Part shown: piece by piece, positions 34,961-47,114 of the stretch
Layout of the letters: each line of letters starts with the position of its first letter
Numbering within the stretch: the stretch's first letter is position 1
NCBI GenBank assembly: GCA_026225945.1
Contig: JAMJFZ010002500.1
Coordinates: forward strand, 4,246,501 to 4,310,500
DNA: 64,000 bases
Direction: 5' to 3'
From: Cricetomys ansorgei
Lineage: Eukaryota; Chordata; Mammalia; Rodentia; Nesomyidae
The notes under the pieces: model-generated
The model's database searches: none
What the model was told of the DNA's origin: nothing
Seen by the model: only the letters and a program-made list of their open reading frames with translations
Made by a program: the position numbers and the translations under genes

Positions 34961-36896
34961 GACCTGCTACTCCTCAGCCCTCAAGGTTCCTCCTGATCAG
35001 GCTCCCCGAGGCTGTCTGGACCTGCGACCCCAAGAAGCGATCCAGCACTGGTCTTCCTACACCGTGCGCTTGGACTCGGTTCTTCAGGTGTGTGTGGCTG
35101 AGTCCTGGGCGGTTCTTTCTGCAGTTTTTAGGCTTACAAGGAAGGGTTCTACCCCCAAACCCAGGCTAAACAACCCAGCCTGAAGATTGAGGCGGCCTGT
35201 TAGTAAATGAATCTTAAATTCCTTATCCTTTGGTCTCTCTTGTAGTCAACAGCTGAAAACATTTTTGGTTTGTTGTTTTAATCAGAAAACGGAGCCTTAA
35301 CTAGAGTTAATGATTTGCAGACTTAGTTTAAATGCCTGACAAGTCAAAATAAATTGACAAGCACCCTTGGAGCTTGGAAAAGCTACAGAGGGCAAACTCT
35401 TCTAGCCCTTGGCAGTACCCCACCCCAACCCCCAAATTTCTTGTTCGGATGATGGTTTCACAAAAAGGCATTCCAAGTTGGAATCCACCAAACTTGTGAA
35501 GACAAGTCCCCATTTTATAAGACTGGCTGGGGGAAGGGAATACCAGAGGGAGAGTCCTCACTTTGCATGGCTAGGCCCTTGCTCAAACTTCCTCTGCTAA
35601 TGATATGCAAAAACAATGGTTGAAATAGAATCCCGTGAGCAGTCCATGTGAGGAAGAAGCAACTGAATACAAATTCACAATTTTCAGTCTTTGCGTCTAA
35701 ACTCCTGGGCAGCATGACCTGTGGGTTATCTCTAAACCTCACTGCTAATTCTGCAAGTGCCAGGAAGCCCACTTTCCAGAGAGGCATCTGATGCTGAGGG
35801 AGAAATCACACTTTCAAACACAAGCACTGGAGCCAAGCTTTAAAAACTGTGGAAGCTAAGTTGGTAGCTCATTGGTCAACCGCTCACCTAGCAAGGTCAA
35901 GGTCCTGACTCCAGTCCCTATAACAAGAGACTGAGAATGGTCTACATTCCATTGTATAGGATCTTCATTTTATACTATAATAATTTATCACAACCATCAT
36001 CTCTGTTTCTACTACTATGACTTTTAAGTATAAATACACATTTTTGATGGATACAGCTGGGTACAATGGACACAAGCTAATTGCTTTTCTCTGAAGAAGA
36101 CTTCTGTCTTTTACTCTCTGGGATGATGCTGGGAAAATACGTATTTCCTACACCTTGACATGTGACAGATAGCCAATCCAGAGCAATAATGAAGTGTCCT
36201 ACTGCATAAGAATTTAAACAAATGGCATTCACATCAAGCCAGATTTTGGAGTTGAGTCAAGTTTTAAAATTATGTGTTTACAGGGGACAAATGGAAATTC
36301 TACCACCTCCAGCCGCAGATAATGCTCACTGTGTTCAAGAACTATCAGGCAAGCATGGATTCTTGTTGCCTTGTGCTGACCCTCGTTAGGGCAGCAGACC
36401 AGGCATCCAATGGACTCAAGGAGTCCAGTCTCTATATTTTCCCCCACAGCCCTTTCTTCTATCGTTGACTCTTGTTCAAGTTTATTGTTTGTGGCATTAA
36501 TGTGGAACTTTCCAGCTGATGTACAAACGAAGATTTTATATCAAATTGAATTTGGTTCCAACTACTGGAAGGGAGAAAAATATTTCTGAAGATGGATAGT
36601 TATATAAGTTTGCTGCACTGGAAATATTAGGAGAGGATACCCATGGAACTTGCAAATGACTCCCATAACACCTGCTCTTGTCCATTCCCACAGCCCTTCG
36701 GTCTACTGGCAGTAGTGTAAGTATAATCTATTCTACTAGCCCATTGGCTTCCTGGAAGCTGGAGTCTTCTGATGGAGCCTCACTGATAATAACCATACAA
36801 TAAGCCATGGAGAATAGATTAATGAATGCTAACACTCCCATAATCCACTTCTGCTCCTTTCTCTTTGAGATAATTTAAAATGACGATACTCAGAGT
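34961..36896. other. Upstream flank of PLD5, mostly unassigned
   Basis: No gene seen. A diverged tRNA-headed SINE (ID-like) lies at about 35850-35935 ('ggtagctcattggtcaaccg', 'tgactccagtccctataac'). Confidence 0.5.
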
Positions 36897-37080
36897 TTAG
36901 GGCCAGCGAGATGGCTGAGTGTGTAAGGGCACTTGCCACCAAGCTGGACAACTGCAACTGCACATGACACAAGGAGAGAACTAACTACTGCAGGTCGTCC
37001 TGTGACTCCACAGGCCCACCATGGGACCCCCCCCACCTCCCACACAAGCAAAATACATAAATAAAATATTCAGATTTTAA
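36897..37080 (+). repeat. B2-type SINE, forward
   Basis: Head 'agggccagcgagatggctga' followed by 'gtgtaagggcacttgccacc' and 'ctgtgactccacaggcccac'. It ends 'caaaatacataaataaaat', the typical A-rich end with AATAAA. Confidence 0.85.
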
Positions 37081-37159
37081 AACCACCTCCTTTAATTGCT
37101 TAGTTTTAAGTTTTTTGGTTTTTATTTGGTTTCCATTAGCTTCAAGTTTATAAAATTAA

Positions 37160-37515
37160 GGGAAGTCAGCTTTCTGTTACTGTAAGAACTACCTGCGGTA
37201 GTCAACATTTGAAGAGAGGAAAGGCTCATTGCGTTCAGCATTGAAGGGCTCAGTCCATGATTGAGTGCCTTCACTGGGACCTGCGGGAAGCAGCACATCA
37301 TAGCAGATGGCAAGCTGCTTGCCTCACGGCGGGGAAGCAAAGCAAGGAAGCAAAGCAAGGAAGCAAAGCAAGGAAGCAGCAGCAGCTGAGGTCCCCACAT
37401 CCCCTTGGCTTCCTCCTAATGACAAGAATTCTTCCCACAGGCTGCCATTTCCTAAAATTCCATCACCTTCTAATATTGCCACAGGCTGGCGACCAAACCC
37501 TTAATCAACAATGGG
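37160..37515 (-). repeat. MaLR-type LTR, reversed, with a 13-bp tandem repeat
   Basis: 'ctttctgttactgtaagaac', 'ggctcagtccatgattgagt', 'ctaatattgccacaggctgg' and 'gaccaaacccttaatcaaca' are reversed MaLR landmarks. Inside it the 13-mer AAGCAAAGCAAGG is repeated perfectly three times at 37335-37373, then decays to AGC triplets. Confidence 0.6.
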
Positions 37516-37524
37516 CCTCTGAGA

Positions 37525-37712
37525 AACTCTTTTTTGTTTGTTTGTTTTAGTTTGCTTTGCTTTGCTTGTTTTTTCGAGACGGGGTTTGTCTGTTGTAACT
37601 CTGGCTGACCTGGAACTCACTCCATAGAGCAGACTGGCCTCGAACTCACAGAGGTCCACCTGCCTCTGCCTCCTGAGTGGTGGGATTAAAGGCATGCGCC
37701 ACCGCCCAGCCT
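37525..37712 (-). repeat. B1 SINE, reversed, well preserved
   Basis: On the minus strand an intact Pol III A-box region 'ggctgggcggtggcgcatgc' and a B-box region 'gtgagttcgaggccagtctg' are visible, followed by a 'gtctcgaaaaaacaagc' tail. This is the best-preserved B1 in the window. Confidence 0.9.
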
Positions 37713-38204
37713 GAGAAATTTACAGGTCTGAGAAACTCTTATTTAAACCTCACTACAGGAATGACTCTTGTTCGTTTCAATGATTGAGACTGGAAATAGA
37801 ATGAGAAAGAAAATACAGGGCTCTGATTGCCTTTAGAACTTCCAGACACCAGAGCGTTTGCTACATTATTGTAAGGATCCTTATCCTTCCTGCCAATGGT
37901 TATTCCACTTAAGTAATCACAAATATTTAGTGCAGAAACTGCACTCAGCCACAAACTCAACTTTTCCCTGGTGTTTGTATCTATTCTGAGTACTGAGTAT
38001 TCTTAGATGCTTTCTGTACTTTTATGCTTTAAAACCACATGGAATAGCAAGTAAAACACACATCTACTGATTCCAAACCCAAACTTGAAAGAGGGCCTTT
38101 GACTATGACATGTTAATATTATGTAAATTTTAGCTATTTTGCATGAGCATGAAACCTAAGGCCCAAAGTGTTGAGAAGTAGTAGGGGATCTTGTTGAAGC
38201 CCTT

Positions 38205-38445
38205 ACAATGGCAGTGATGGCTGATATTTCCATAATACCTAAATTCGTGGCATATGCTCACCCCCTTTATCACATTCCTTTCAGGGAAAGTGATCTCAAA
38301 GCAGTCTTGCTCTTTGCTACCTCCACCTCCCCACAGGTAGAAAATGAAGGTTCAGAGCCGTTAAATAACCTGCACAAATCCGCTGTCTATTAAGTCATAG
38401 AGTGTGAAATATAAAAGTCAAATTCCCTGGCTCTAAATAAAGATT
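38205..38445 (-). repeat. MIR SINE, reversed
   Basis: 'aaatgaaggttcagagccgt', 'taaataacctgcacaaatcc' and 'caaattccctggctctaaat' follow the reversed MIR order (core, then tRNA-derived head). An old mammalian-wide element. Confidence 0.65.
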
Positions 38446-38489
38446 CTTTCCCATCGTTTCAGATGAAAAAAAACTGGAATTATTATTTC

Positions 38490-38795
38490 TTAGTGTATGT
38501 GTTCATGTGTGTGTGGGTACACACACGTGTGTGTGCATGTAGAGCCCAAACGTCAACGTTGGGTGTCTCCCAGCCCATCAACACCATGTCTCTTCCCTGA
38601 GCCTGGAGCTCACCAGTTTGGTTGGACTGCCTGGTCAGTGAGCCCGCAGGATTCACCTATGCTGCTGCTCTCCTAGAGTGGGGATTAAGGATGCAAACCT
38701 CCCACACCCAGATGCTTACTTGCTGGGCATCCAAACTCAGATCTTCATGGTGGTGTGGCAGGTACTTTACCCACCGAGTCACCGCCTCAGGCAAC
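38490..38795 (-). repeat. Composite B4-like SINE, reversed
   Basis: GT-rich end with 'gcatgtagagcccaaacgtc', then 'gagcctggagctcaccagtt' and 'gtggggattaaggatgcaaa'. The reversed head is 'gggcatccaaactcagatct' with 'gcaggtactttacccaccga'. Confidence 0.75.
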
Positions 38796-39299
38796 TTCTC
38801 AGCGATGGTATGTGTTATATTTTACATGTGTATTTTCGTCAAATATTACTAGGTTTTGTCTGAGGCTTATCACTAATGAATAAAACAATTCAATAATTAG
38901 ACCTAATTACTTTTACACTGTGTTTGTTGGTGCTGAAACACTGGCCCAAGAATGACTCTATTCTTTGTTATAAAAAAAGCATATGTAACAGCTAACATAA
39001 CATTTCTTTTCAAAATAGATGTTAATTATAAGCTTATTTCTGTAGAAAATATAAGTGAAGCACTCTTATTCAAACAAAATTAAAGTATCACCATGTTTAA
39101 AATGTTTTATGACTAGATATCCAAACATTCATATTCACTGAGAAATACGTTTTATTTTGCATTATTACCTTTACTTAAAAAGTTATTATTGGTTACATAG
39201 AAAATAAGTTTTTAAAAGATGTTAAATTACTTATTAAGTAGATCTGTCTACCACAAACTTATTTTAGATGAACAGTTCCCAGTTGGGAGCACCTGTCTG

Positions 39300-39393
39300 T
39301 GTTAGAGACTGTATTGGCCAGTCTTTGAAGGTTTTTTATCTTTTAATTCTCACAAAAATCCTGCAAGGTAAACAGAAACATTCCCGTGTGTAA
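39300..39393 (-). repeat. MIR fragment, reversed, left half
   Basis: 'ttttaattctcacaaaaatc' and 'ctgcaaggtaaacagaaaca' match the reversed MIR core. The element stops where the LTR at 39394 begins and resumes at 39725. Confidence 0.5.
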
Positions 39394-39724
39394 GAGTCTG
39401 CTTTCTGAGGTTAGAGCAGTGTAGACTGCAATTTACGAACAGAAGAAGTTTATTTAGCTCTTGGTTCCATAGGATATACAGGCCGTGTGTGGAGAGAGAG
39501 TTCATATTGCTTTGGAACAGAAGGTAAAACTGTGCGCAAAGCACAAAATGCGCAGGATTTTGCTGTTATATACCCTTTCCATAATAAGGAACTATTCTCT
39601 CCATGATGGCTCTCTCCTATATACAATCCAACCACTTCTTACTAGGCTGCCTACCAGTGTCACTGCACTGGAGATTATGCTTCCAAAAACGAGTTAGGGA
39701 GGTGCATTTCAAACCAGAGCACCA
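39394..39724 (-). mobile_element. MaLR-like LTR inserted in a MIR, with TSD
   Basis: Reversed MaLR-like LTR ('agaagtttatttagctcttg' near its reversed 3' end, 'ggtgcatttcaaaccagagc' at its reversed 5' end). It is flanked by perfect 5-bp direct repeats TGTAA at 39389-39393 and 39725-39729, the duplication size expected for ERVL/MaLR insertion. Confidence 0.6.
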
Positions 39725-39775
39725 TGTAACAAATGAAGAAACAAAGACTCAAAGATACAAGGACTGAAAATGCAC
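39725..39775 (-). repeat. MIR fragment, reversed, right half
   Basis: 'aaatgaagaaacaaagactc' continues the reversed MIR core from 39393 across the LTR insertion. Confidence 0.45.
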
Positions 39776-40379
39776 TATGGCTGTTATAGGGGCTTCACTT
39801 CAAGTGCCTTTTCACAACTAATATTTCTTCTGGGTGAGCGCCCCAATGGTGACCTTCAGGGAGCTAACGAGTATTGGGAGAGCATTGAATTCCCAAGGTG
39901 AGATCTGGGTAGAGTAAATGTCTACAATGTTGTGGAGTTGACAATCTTATCAACAGAAGGAGAACCAAGTCACACAGTACTGGAATGTTCTGAGGTTTAC
40001 CCAGCTCAGTGGACAAGGCACCAGCTGTGGAGAGTCAAGTGAGTTGTTCTGCTTAGTCAATCTGAGCAGTTGCTAAGGTCTGGTCACCAACTTGGACAGG
40101 AAATTTAACAACGCCTCACTGGGAAACAGATACACAGAGAAGGTAATTGAAAGTGTTAGCTGGATAATTCAGCATAACTCAACATTTCTAGTGAGAAACA
40201 TAGCGTTTCAGTTCTCCCAGCTAGTGGTGTGGATGGACCAATCAGGCAATTGATTAAACGGCCCCTTCATTTGGTCTTCGCGCCCACAGCCTTGGAGTAA
40301 TGACTAGATAATTGTAAAGCATTAATTGAGTGCCTCCAAGCTATTTCCCCAGATAGTCTAAATTTCATTTTAGTTTTTT

Positions 40380-40710
40380 ATTGTGTTACTCAACTTTCCA
40401 TTACTATAATAAAATACCTAAGAAATTAATTTAAAAGAGAAAAGGTGTGTTTTGACTCAAGTCTTGTAGTTGCAGTTCGCCATGGAGGAGCTCCATGGTT
40501 TTTGGTTTCACGTGGAAGATCGGGGTGAAAAGAGTTGGGGCTGTATGGCAGAGCAAAACAACTTACGCCACTTGTCCCACAGTCTCTTTCAAGGAAGCAC
40601 CCACAATGACCTAAGACTCACTTGCTAATCCTCACCTTCTACATGTTTTAACACTTACAATAGCACCACGCTGGGTGTGAAACTTTTAATATACAGGCTT
40701 TTGTGGAGTA
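40380..40710 (-). repeat. MaLR-type LTR, reversed
   Basis: 'ctttccattactataataaa', 'gcccaatgac'-like 'cccacaatgacctaagactc', 'acttacaatagcaccacgct' and 'tacaggcttttgtggagtat' follow the reversed MaLR order. Confidence 0.65.
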
Positions 40711-41287
40711 TTCAAGGAGTATGCAAGCTATAGCCGTACCCAGGATGAACTCCATATTTAACATAGTACCCGGGATAAAGTATACCCAACTCAACAATGA
40801 GAAAGGAATATCTGACTAGACTATATTTCTTACGAATCTGTAGATCCTTGAAATCGATATCTGCTCTGAAATCAGATGAGGTGCGAACTGTGTGTGCGTA
40901 CTGCATATTCACATCCCGCGTGGTGGGCATTGACTGTGCTTGGGCTTCTAAAGCTTCTCTTCTGCTGTAAGAGCCTGTTGTATTGAAAGCAACAATACAG
41001 AATCACTAAGTGTCAGAAAACACTCCTGACACCCACCATCCGTGTGCGATGCTAAAGAGGGACCTGCTGACTCCTCAGAACTCCAACATTCCCTGAGACA
41101 TAAAGTAATTATTCCTTCAGTAAACCACTTAAACAAGTGAACCGAGTGTGCAGCACCACAGTGCTTGTGCAAGTCAGTATTGGTAGCTCTGGACACATCA
41201 CAGTACGTGTGAAAAGAGAAGATAAATCCATATTTCCTGGTAACAAAATGCAGAAAATGCAGAATTAATTTATATTCATTTGTTTGG

Positions 41288-41420
41288 TCATTTTTTTGTT
41301 TGTTTATATTTTTGAGACAGGGTCTCTTGTAGCCCAGGCTGGCCTTGAACTGTTGACCACCTTGCCTTTGTCTCCCAGGTGCTGGACTTGTAAGCATGTG
41401 CCACTGCACCTGGCTCACAG
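41288..41420 (-). repeat. B1 SINE, reversed
   Basis: 'tttttgagacagggtctctt', 'gtagcccaggctggccttga', 'ggtgctggacttgtaagcat' and 'gtgccactgcacctggct' are the reversed B1 in order. Confidence 0.88.
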
Positions 41421-42878
41421 AGCTAATGTTTACATTCAGTGACTCAAGCTTTCTTTAACCTTAGGTTTTCTGAACCAATGATTTCTTCCTCCATCCAGAT
41501 TCTGAAGTTCTGATTTTACGCTCTCATCTAATGATGTTATTTTTGTGGCCTTTGTTTTTTATTTTATGCTGCTCAGATGACATTTTTTTAATACAGGCAG
41601 AATATAAATAATAGATGAAGAATTAGTTAATCTGTCATGAACCAAGACTGCCTCACAACATGTCAGACTGATGGATAGGTTCCAAGTTACATAAAGTATT
41701 AAATTGATATACAAAGTTGGAGAGGCATATTAAATATCTCTCATCTTTTAATATTTCTTCTCTAATTATGTTCAAGTCAGTCTTATTTTTTCCCTGAAAG
41801 CCTTCATTTTAACAATTGATGTGTGCTAGGCCATAGAGACACAAGATAAATAAAAAAAAATAAAAATACAAACAAGGTTCAATGTCACTGCAGCCTGATC
41901 CGGTCAGAAAAGCAGACAATCATTACAGCATAACCTGGGGATCTCAGCAATCAGCCAGGGCTGGGGGGTGAGCTAGAGAAGGTTTAGGACAAAATTTTCC
42001 AGATGGAAATAAGGTTCTCCAAGAAAACAAGGCTGAACATTTAGATAATCCTAGCTGAGGGAGCAAGAGTTTGGGTTTGCTGAGCTAGAACTTAAAATTT
42101 CTAGTTGACAAATATGTACTGGGTTTTTAGTGAATAGCTAGAGTTTGGCAAGTATTATGGAGAGTCAAGATTCTGAGAAACCATAAGCTCCAACTTAGAG
42201 AAATTAAATAGTTTTATAAATAGAAACTAATAAAGCTTATGATGAGATGGTAGGGTTAATGACACGGAAAAATAAATGGGAAATCAATGGTTCCCAAAGG
42301 AGATAGCATCTTAAACTGTTGAAATACTCCTTCCCAGAATTTGGGGTGTGCATCCTGGAAGGTGGGTCCAAGTGGCTGAAAAGTCTGTTCATTATAAGGA
42401 TGAAGTTGTTCTTGAGAGTTGTTTGGACTAGAGTAAGAAGATCCTCTCTAGGGAAGAAACACTGATCACCAGATATAGCTCAAGTATTTGTGTGGAATAA
42501 GACGGGTGCTCAGGCCACCATCAAGACAAAAGGCTGAGCTAATCTTCACTTAGACTTGGGGTCACAGTGTGTAATTCCCTGTTTGCGCATGAGAATACAA
42601 CTCTGCAGCCTTCGTTCCCTTTGTTGTGTCGTACTTAATATGGTAATACGAGGTTTGTGCTATTTCTCTCCTTTTAATTGTTAACTACGTGCATAATTGC
42701 TTATCTGCAATCTACATGTACATAAGAATTTTAACATGATAAGCCTTCAGTGTTCTTAGGATTATTCTAAGTGATGCCATAACTTGAATGTTATCGACAC
42801 AATAAGAGGGAACCCTTGAAGACTATTTGCTGATATCACCCTTCTCTGTAGTTTGTATCTGGAGAGGCCACCAATGCA

Positions 42879-42912
<34 letters not shown>

Positions 42913-42923
42913 TGTGTGTGTGT
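42879..42923. repeat. (TG)n microsatellite
   Basis: TG run with one TA interruption. Confidence 0.95.
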
Positions 42924-42929
42924 TTTGAA

Positions 42930-43140
42930 GGATTACTTCCAGTTTGATGCTATTGGAAAGCAGTAGACCTCTAAGAGAAGAAGTCTATTTGGAGAGTTTA
43001 AGTCACTGGGCATAATGGGCCTCCAGTCCCTTCCCCCATCAATTCTCTCTCTTATCTCTGGTGGGAGGTGAACAGTTTTGATCTGTCACATGCTACTGCC
43101 ATGATACTGTGCCACAGAACCAACTGTTCTGTGACTTTTT
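42930..43140 (+). repeat. Probable MaLR-like LTR fragment
   Basis: 'cactgggcataatgggcctc', 'ctctggtgggaggtgaacag' and 'ctactgccatgatactgtgc' resemble the middle of an MLT1-like LTR. The boundaries are uncertain. Confidence 0.4.
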
Positions 43141-44574
43141 CTAGAGAGATGTCTTCAAATGCCTATTCAACCAAGATAGGGCACTAGAGTCAGATCAAAG
43201 AAGTGATTCCACTCTAGTCTAGCTTAGTGAGCCCGTGACTTTTCTGGGGTGATGTACAGGAGCATGGCTGACTCAATGGCATCACTGAAGTGCCGATCTC
43301 AACAGAGTGATGGCTCATAGGTCCAGTCTAACTAACTAGAGTGACCTCATCAAAACAATTCTTAGTGCTCATATATCCTTGAGGGGGGCCTACAGACTCT
43401 TATAAGTTTCAGGAACTTCCTGAGATGTAGTTTTGCTTACTTCCTGAGTCTTGAGTGTTTCAATCAGAGAAAACAGCTACAGGGAGAAAAAAAAAAAAAA
43501 CAGCCACAATAACCCCTTTTCTTCATATAAAATGACTATTTCAGATATTCACTACAGTAATGGTGGGAAGCTAACTGCCAGAGATCAGAGCCCTGGATAT
43601 TTGTACTTCCTTAATTTCTGAGTCAGTGTGCATCTCATGAAGGAAAGGCAGTCCTGCCATGAATTATACTTAGCAGAAATCACTGAGGTGCTCTGCACAT
43701 GACTGGCTGGGAAGGCTATGAGTTCCATCAACAAAGAAACAGAATCCAATGGAATAGGAACAAGTTATATCAGGAGACCATGACAGAGAAGTCTGTCAGT
43801 GTGTAAGAGAGACAGGAGAACTCACATGTCTCCAGATCACAATCTTGGGTGGAAAAGGAACCGGGAACAGAAAACGATTCCACAAAATCTTCAGATGCCA
43901 GTCTTTTCAGCAGACTGACAGGAGCCTGCCAAGTAAGTGCAGAAGAAACTACTTTTTCTCATAAGTGGTCTGGTAAACTGAATGCAACTCATCATGAAAT
44001 GATTTAGAAAAAGACACGGCAACAAGCCAATTGAAGTTGCAGAGAATTATTGCCCCCGTTTATAGTTTTATTATGGGGAATAAAATGCTAAGCCAATCCA
44101 TATGAAGTCTTGTTCAGATTCCTTCTCTCGTGCCTTTGCACACGAGAAGAGACAAAACACGGCCGGAAATATCATTTCTTGCATATTTCCTGTCATGGGG
44201 AGAAACCTTGAATCTACTGAGGAAGAAGCCGGGTGCCGATTCCCAGCCACGCCCTACACTGAGAGCTTTGCTTATGTTCTTATTTCATCCTCGTCTTCCT
44301 CACAGAGACGAGAGAATCTCCTCTCCTCCCCACGTCACATTTCCAGACTGTAACATCAAGAGGGTAAAGTCAAGGACACATTACAGGCTAGTGACACAGA
44401 CTGAAACTGAACCCAGGACTGATTTCAAATCCAGAATCTTAACCACAGGCTACTGCACTCAGTTCCTTTAATAATGGGCCCAGCTGTGCGTCATGCCACA
44501 GTAAGGCTCCAGTGTGCTGGCTCCTGCTCATGAAAGACATATCTGTCTTATTTTTTAGTCTATTCAATTCACTC
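43141..44574. other. Unassigned intergenic stretch
   Basis: No gene seen. A poly(A) run of 14 or more lies at about 43487-43500. The short frames at 44102-44471 match no family I know. Confidence 0.45.
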
Positions 44575-44930
44575 TTTAAATTTTTTATGTTTTATTAATT
44601 TTTTTATGCAATATATTTTGATCATATTTTTTATTCTCCTCCCAGGTCCTCTCCACCTCTCTACCACCAAGCTTTATGTTCTTTCTTTCTCTCTCTTTCT
44701 CTCAAAAAATGAACATCAAAACAAACAAATAAAAAATCTCAAAAGAAAACAAAAATGCCAAAACAAAACATAATGAAACAACTCCCCTCCCAAGAAAAAA
44801 AAAGCACCATGGAATTAGTTTTGCGTTGGACAACTACTCCCGGGCATGGAGCCTGGCGTGGACTATGGTTTACACAACCAGTGACACTCCATTGAAGAAA
44901 AATGACTTTCTCTAGGCTTCCCCAGTAACA
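44575..44930 (-). repeat. Rodent L1 (Lx-type) 3'UTR, reversed
   Basis: 'gcaatatattttgatcatat', 'cctcccaggtcctctccacc', 'accaagctttatgttctttc' and 'cattgaagaaaaatgacttt' form the reversed 3'UTR of an old rodent L1. An A/C-rich stretch fills the middle. Confidence 0.7.
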
Positions 44931-45079
44931 TATCTATTAAGGCTAGAGATCTCGAAATTTCAGAGATCACCAGACTCACTCTGAAAGCCTTTTCATTTGG
45001 CATAAGTTGGTTTTAGGAAAGTATCCCTTCTTCTGAAAAATCCTCCCCATCTGGCCCTTCACTTCTCAGGGAATTTTCT

Positions 45080-45080
<1 letters not shown>

Positions 45081-45114
<34 letters not shown>
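45081..45114. repeat. (CT)n microsatellite
   Basis: Perfect CT repeat of about 34 bp. Confidence 0.95.
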
Positions 45115-45115
<1 letters not shown>

Positions 45116-45354
45116 AATAAATCTAGTTCAGAGGTAGATGATGCACTAATAATGGAGGAACTAGTTTTGGAACGTGTGTGGCTAGAGTGGTCTAGAACCC
45201 TGGGAGTCCTTGAAATCATCTCTAAGAAGGTCTTTTTGGAGTTCTGAAACCTTAATATATCATTTGATATCTGGTTTCATTAGACTACCTCTGTCTACTA
45301 CCAAACTGGCTTGCCATAGCACAGCAGGCTTCTGCTTACCTCAGAGGCTCACCC

Positions 45355-45440
45355 AGGTGAGAGAAAATGTGAGAGGGAAAGGATGAGAAGGGAGAAGAGG
45401 AGGCAGAAGGGGAAGGGAAGGGAGTAAACAGGAAGAGTGA
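45355..45440. repeat. Purine-rich GGGAA/GAGG tract
   Basis: About 85 bp almost purely of A and G on the plus strand, without a fixed period. It lies a short way 5' of a B4-type SINE. Confidence 0.7.
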
Positions 45441-45504
45441 AGAGGGCATGCACAGCACAGGGCAGCAAGAGCTTCCAAAGACAGTGGGTGAGAACCTGAT
45501 TTCA

Positions 45505-45780
45505 GATGCCACGGAGAAGCCTGGGCTGACAGTGCAAGTCTTTAACACCAGCTCTGGGGATGTGAGACAGGTGGATCTTGGGGCTCATTGGTCAGTAAGC
45601 CCAGCCAATTGGTTCAAGGAGAGACCCTGACTCAAAAAATACATGTGGATGAGTTTACCTACAGGTATATATGTGCATGTACGCACATGCAAGGGTGTAC
45701 AGAGCGTGCGCTCACGCGTGCACGCGCGCGCACACACACATACACACACACACATACGCACACACACACCACATCACATG
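45505..45780 (+). repeat. B4-type SINE with CA tail, forward
   Basis: 'gtctttaacaccagctctgg', 'tgagacaggtggatcttggg', 'ggttcaaggagagaccctga', then a long GC/CA tail ending in (CA)n at about 45729-45770. Confidence 0.7.
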
Positions 45781-46529
45781 ACTGATAGGACATGACCCCA
45801 ATGTCCCATGCTGAATATGTTCCTTTGGCACATTGCCAACATTTAATTGATTTAGAATGGACCCCAGCTGTCAAAGACTGTCTCAAATCGCCTGCTTACA
45901 GCACAGATCTGACAGAAGTTGCTGCAGACATTACCCCTCAGCTAACTACTAGCCTTTAAGAATTACTCTCTACCCAATTTAAATTTTATTGTATTTGTCC
46001 CAAATGGTGTTGCACTTTTATGAGTCATTAAATCAGCAAAGGGGGAGAAGTATCATTGTCTATTTTTTTATACAAACACGTCCAGCTTTCTAACTGTCCT
46101 GGCAAGGAGTGAGGACTTTGTATGACATTGATACAGCATTGATATGCCCTTCACAAGGGCATCTTTATCTGGTCTATGCCTAGTGTCTTTTTAGTGTCTT
46201 CTCCTGGAATGTGCCTGCTCGAGCTCTCGGTTTTTATTTTAAAACACTATTGAATTCTTTCACTCTTTGCCAGAATTTCTTAATTCTAGAATATTTGAGG
46301 AAAGTCAGTGTAAAGGTGTCAGTGACATCCACACTCGCCTTTCTGATGGAGTGCCAAAGGAAGACAGCTCATCTGTTACATGAGAAAGCCATGAGTATTC
46401 ACGCAGAAGGGGTATCACATACCCTATTTGCTGAATATATCTGCCTCCCTGTCTTTTTAACATGATGGCTATGTAGATATGATTTATTAGTAAATTATAT
46501 ATGTTCCTACACTTTTTAAAAACTTGGCA

Positions 46530-47010
46530 GCCTCTTAGTCTCCTTTCTGTTGCTGTGATAAAATGCTCTGTGACCAAAAGCAACTTAGGAGAGGGATGGT
46601 TCATTTCAGCTTACAGGTAACAGCCTTCCATTGACTGAAGTCAGGGCAAGAACTTAAGCAGAAGCTTGAAGTCAGGTCTGCTTGCTATTCCATTTACAGC
46701 ATTACCTCTGACCAAGGAACTCACAGCCAAGGAAGCACAGAAGAGACTATTGAGGAACACTGCTTATTGACTTGCTGCTCACTCTCAGGCACATGCTTAG
46801 GTGGCTTTCTTATATAGCTCAGGACCTCTTGCCTAGGGAATGGTGCTGCCCAGAGTGGGCTGTACCTCCCTACATCAATTAACTATCAAAAATAATCTTC
46901 CACAAATATGCCTACAGGCAAACTGACCTGAGCAATCTCTCAATTGAGATTCCCTTCTCAGGTGACCCTAGGCTATCTCAAGTTGACACTTGAAGCTAAC
47001 TAGAATAAGC
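46530..47010 (-). repeat. Rodent LTR-like repeat, reversed, near full length
   Basis: 'ttctgttgctgtgataaaat', 'gaccaaaagcaacttaggag', 'ggctttcttatatagctcag', 'atcaattaactatcaaaaat' and 'ctcaattgagattcccttct' are the reversed form of the family at 11302-11672. Confidence 0.7.
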
Positions 47011-47114
47011 ATGTTAAGGGTGATAGAGCATTAGACTATTTGACACATTTTGATATTCGGGAAAATTTATTTCCAATTATGCTCATGTAACTTTGGAGCA
47101 ATTGTTCTGCACAT

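Noticed and set aside
40948..41418. 156-codon minus-strand frame
   Set aside because: Its first part is a B1 SINE; the remainder has no recognisable domain. Probably chance.
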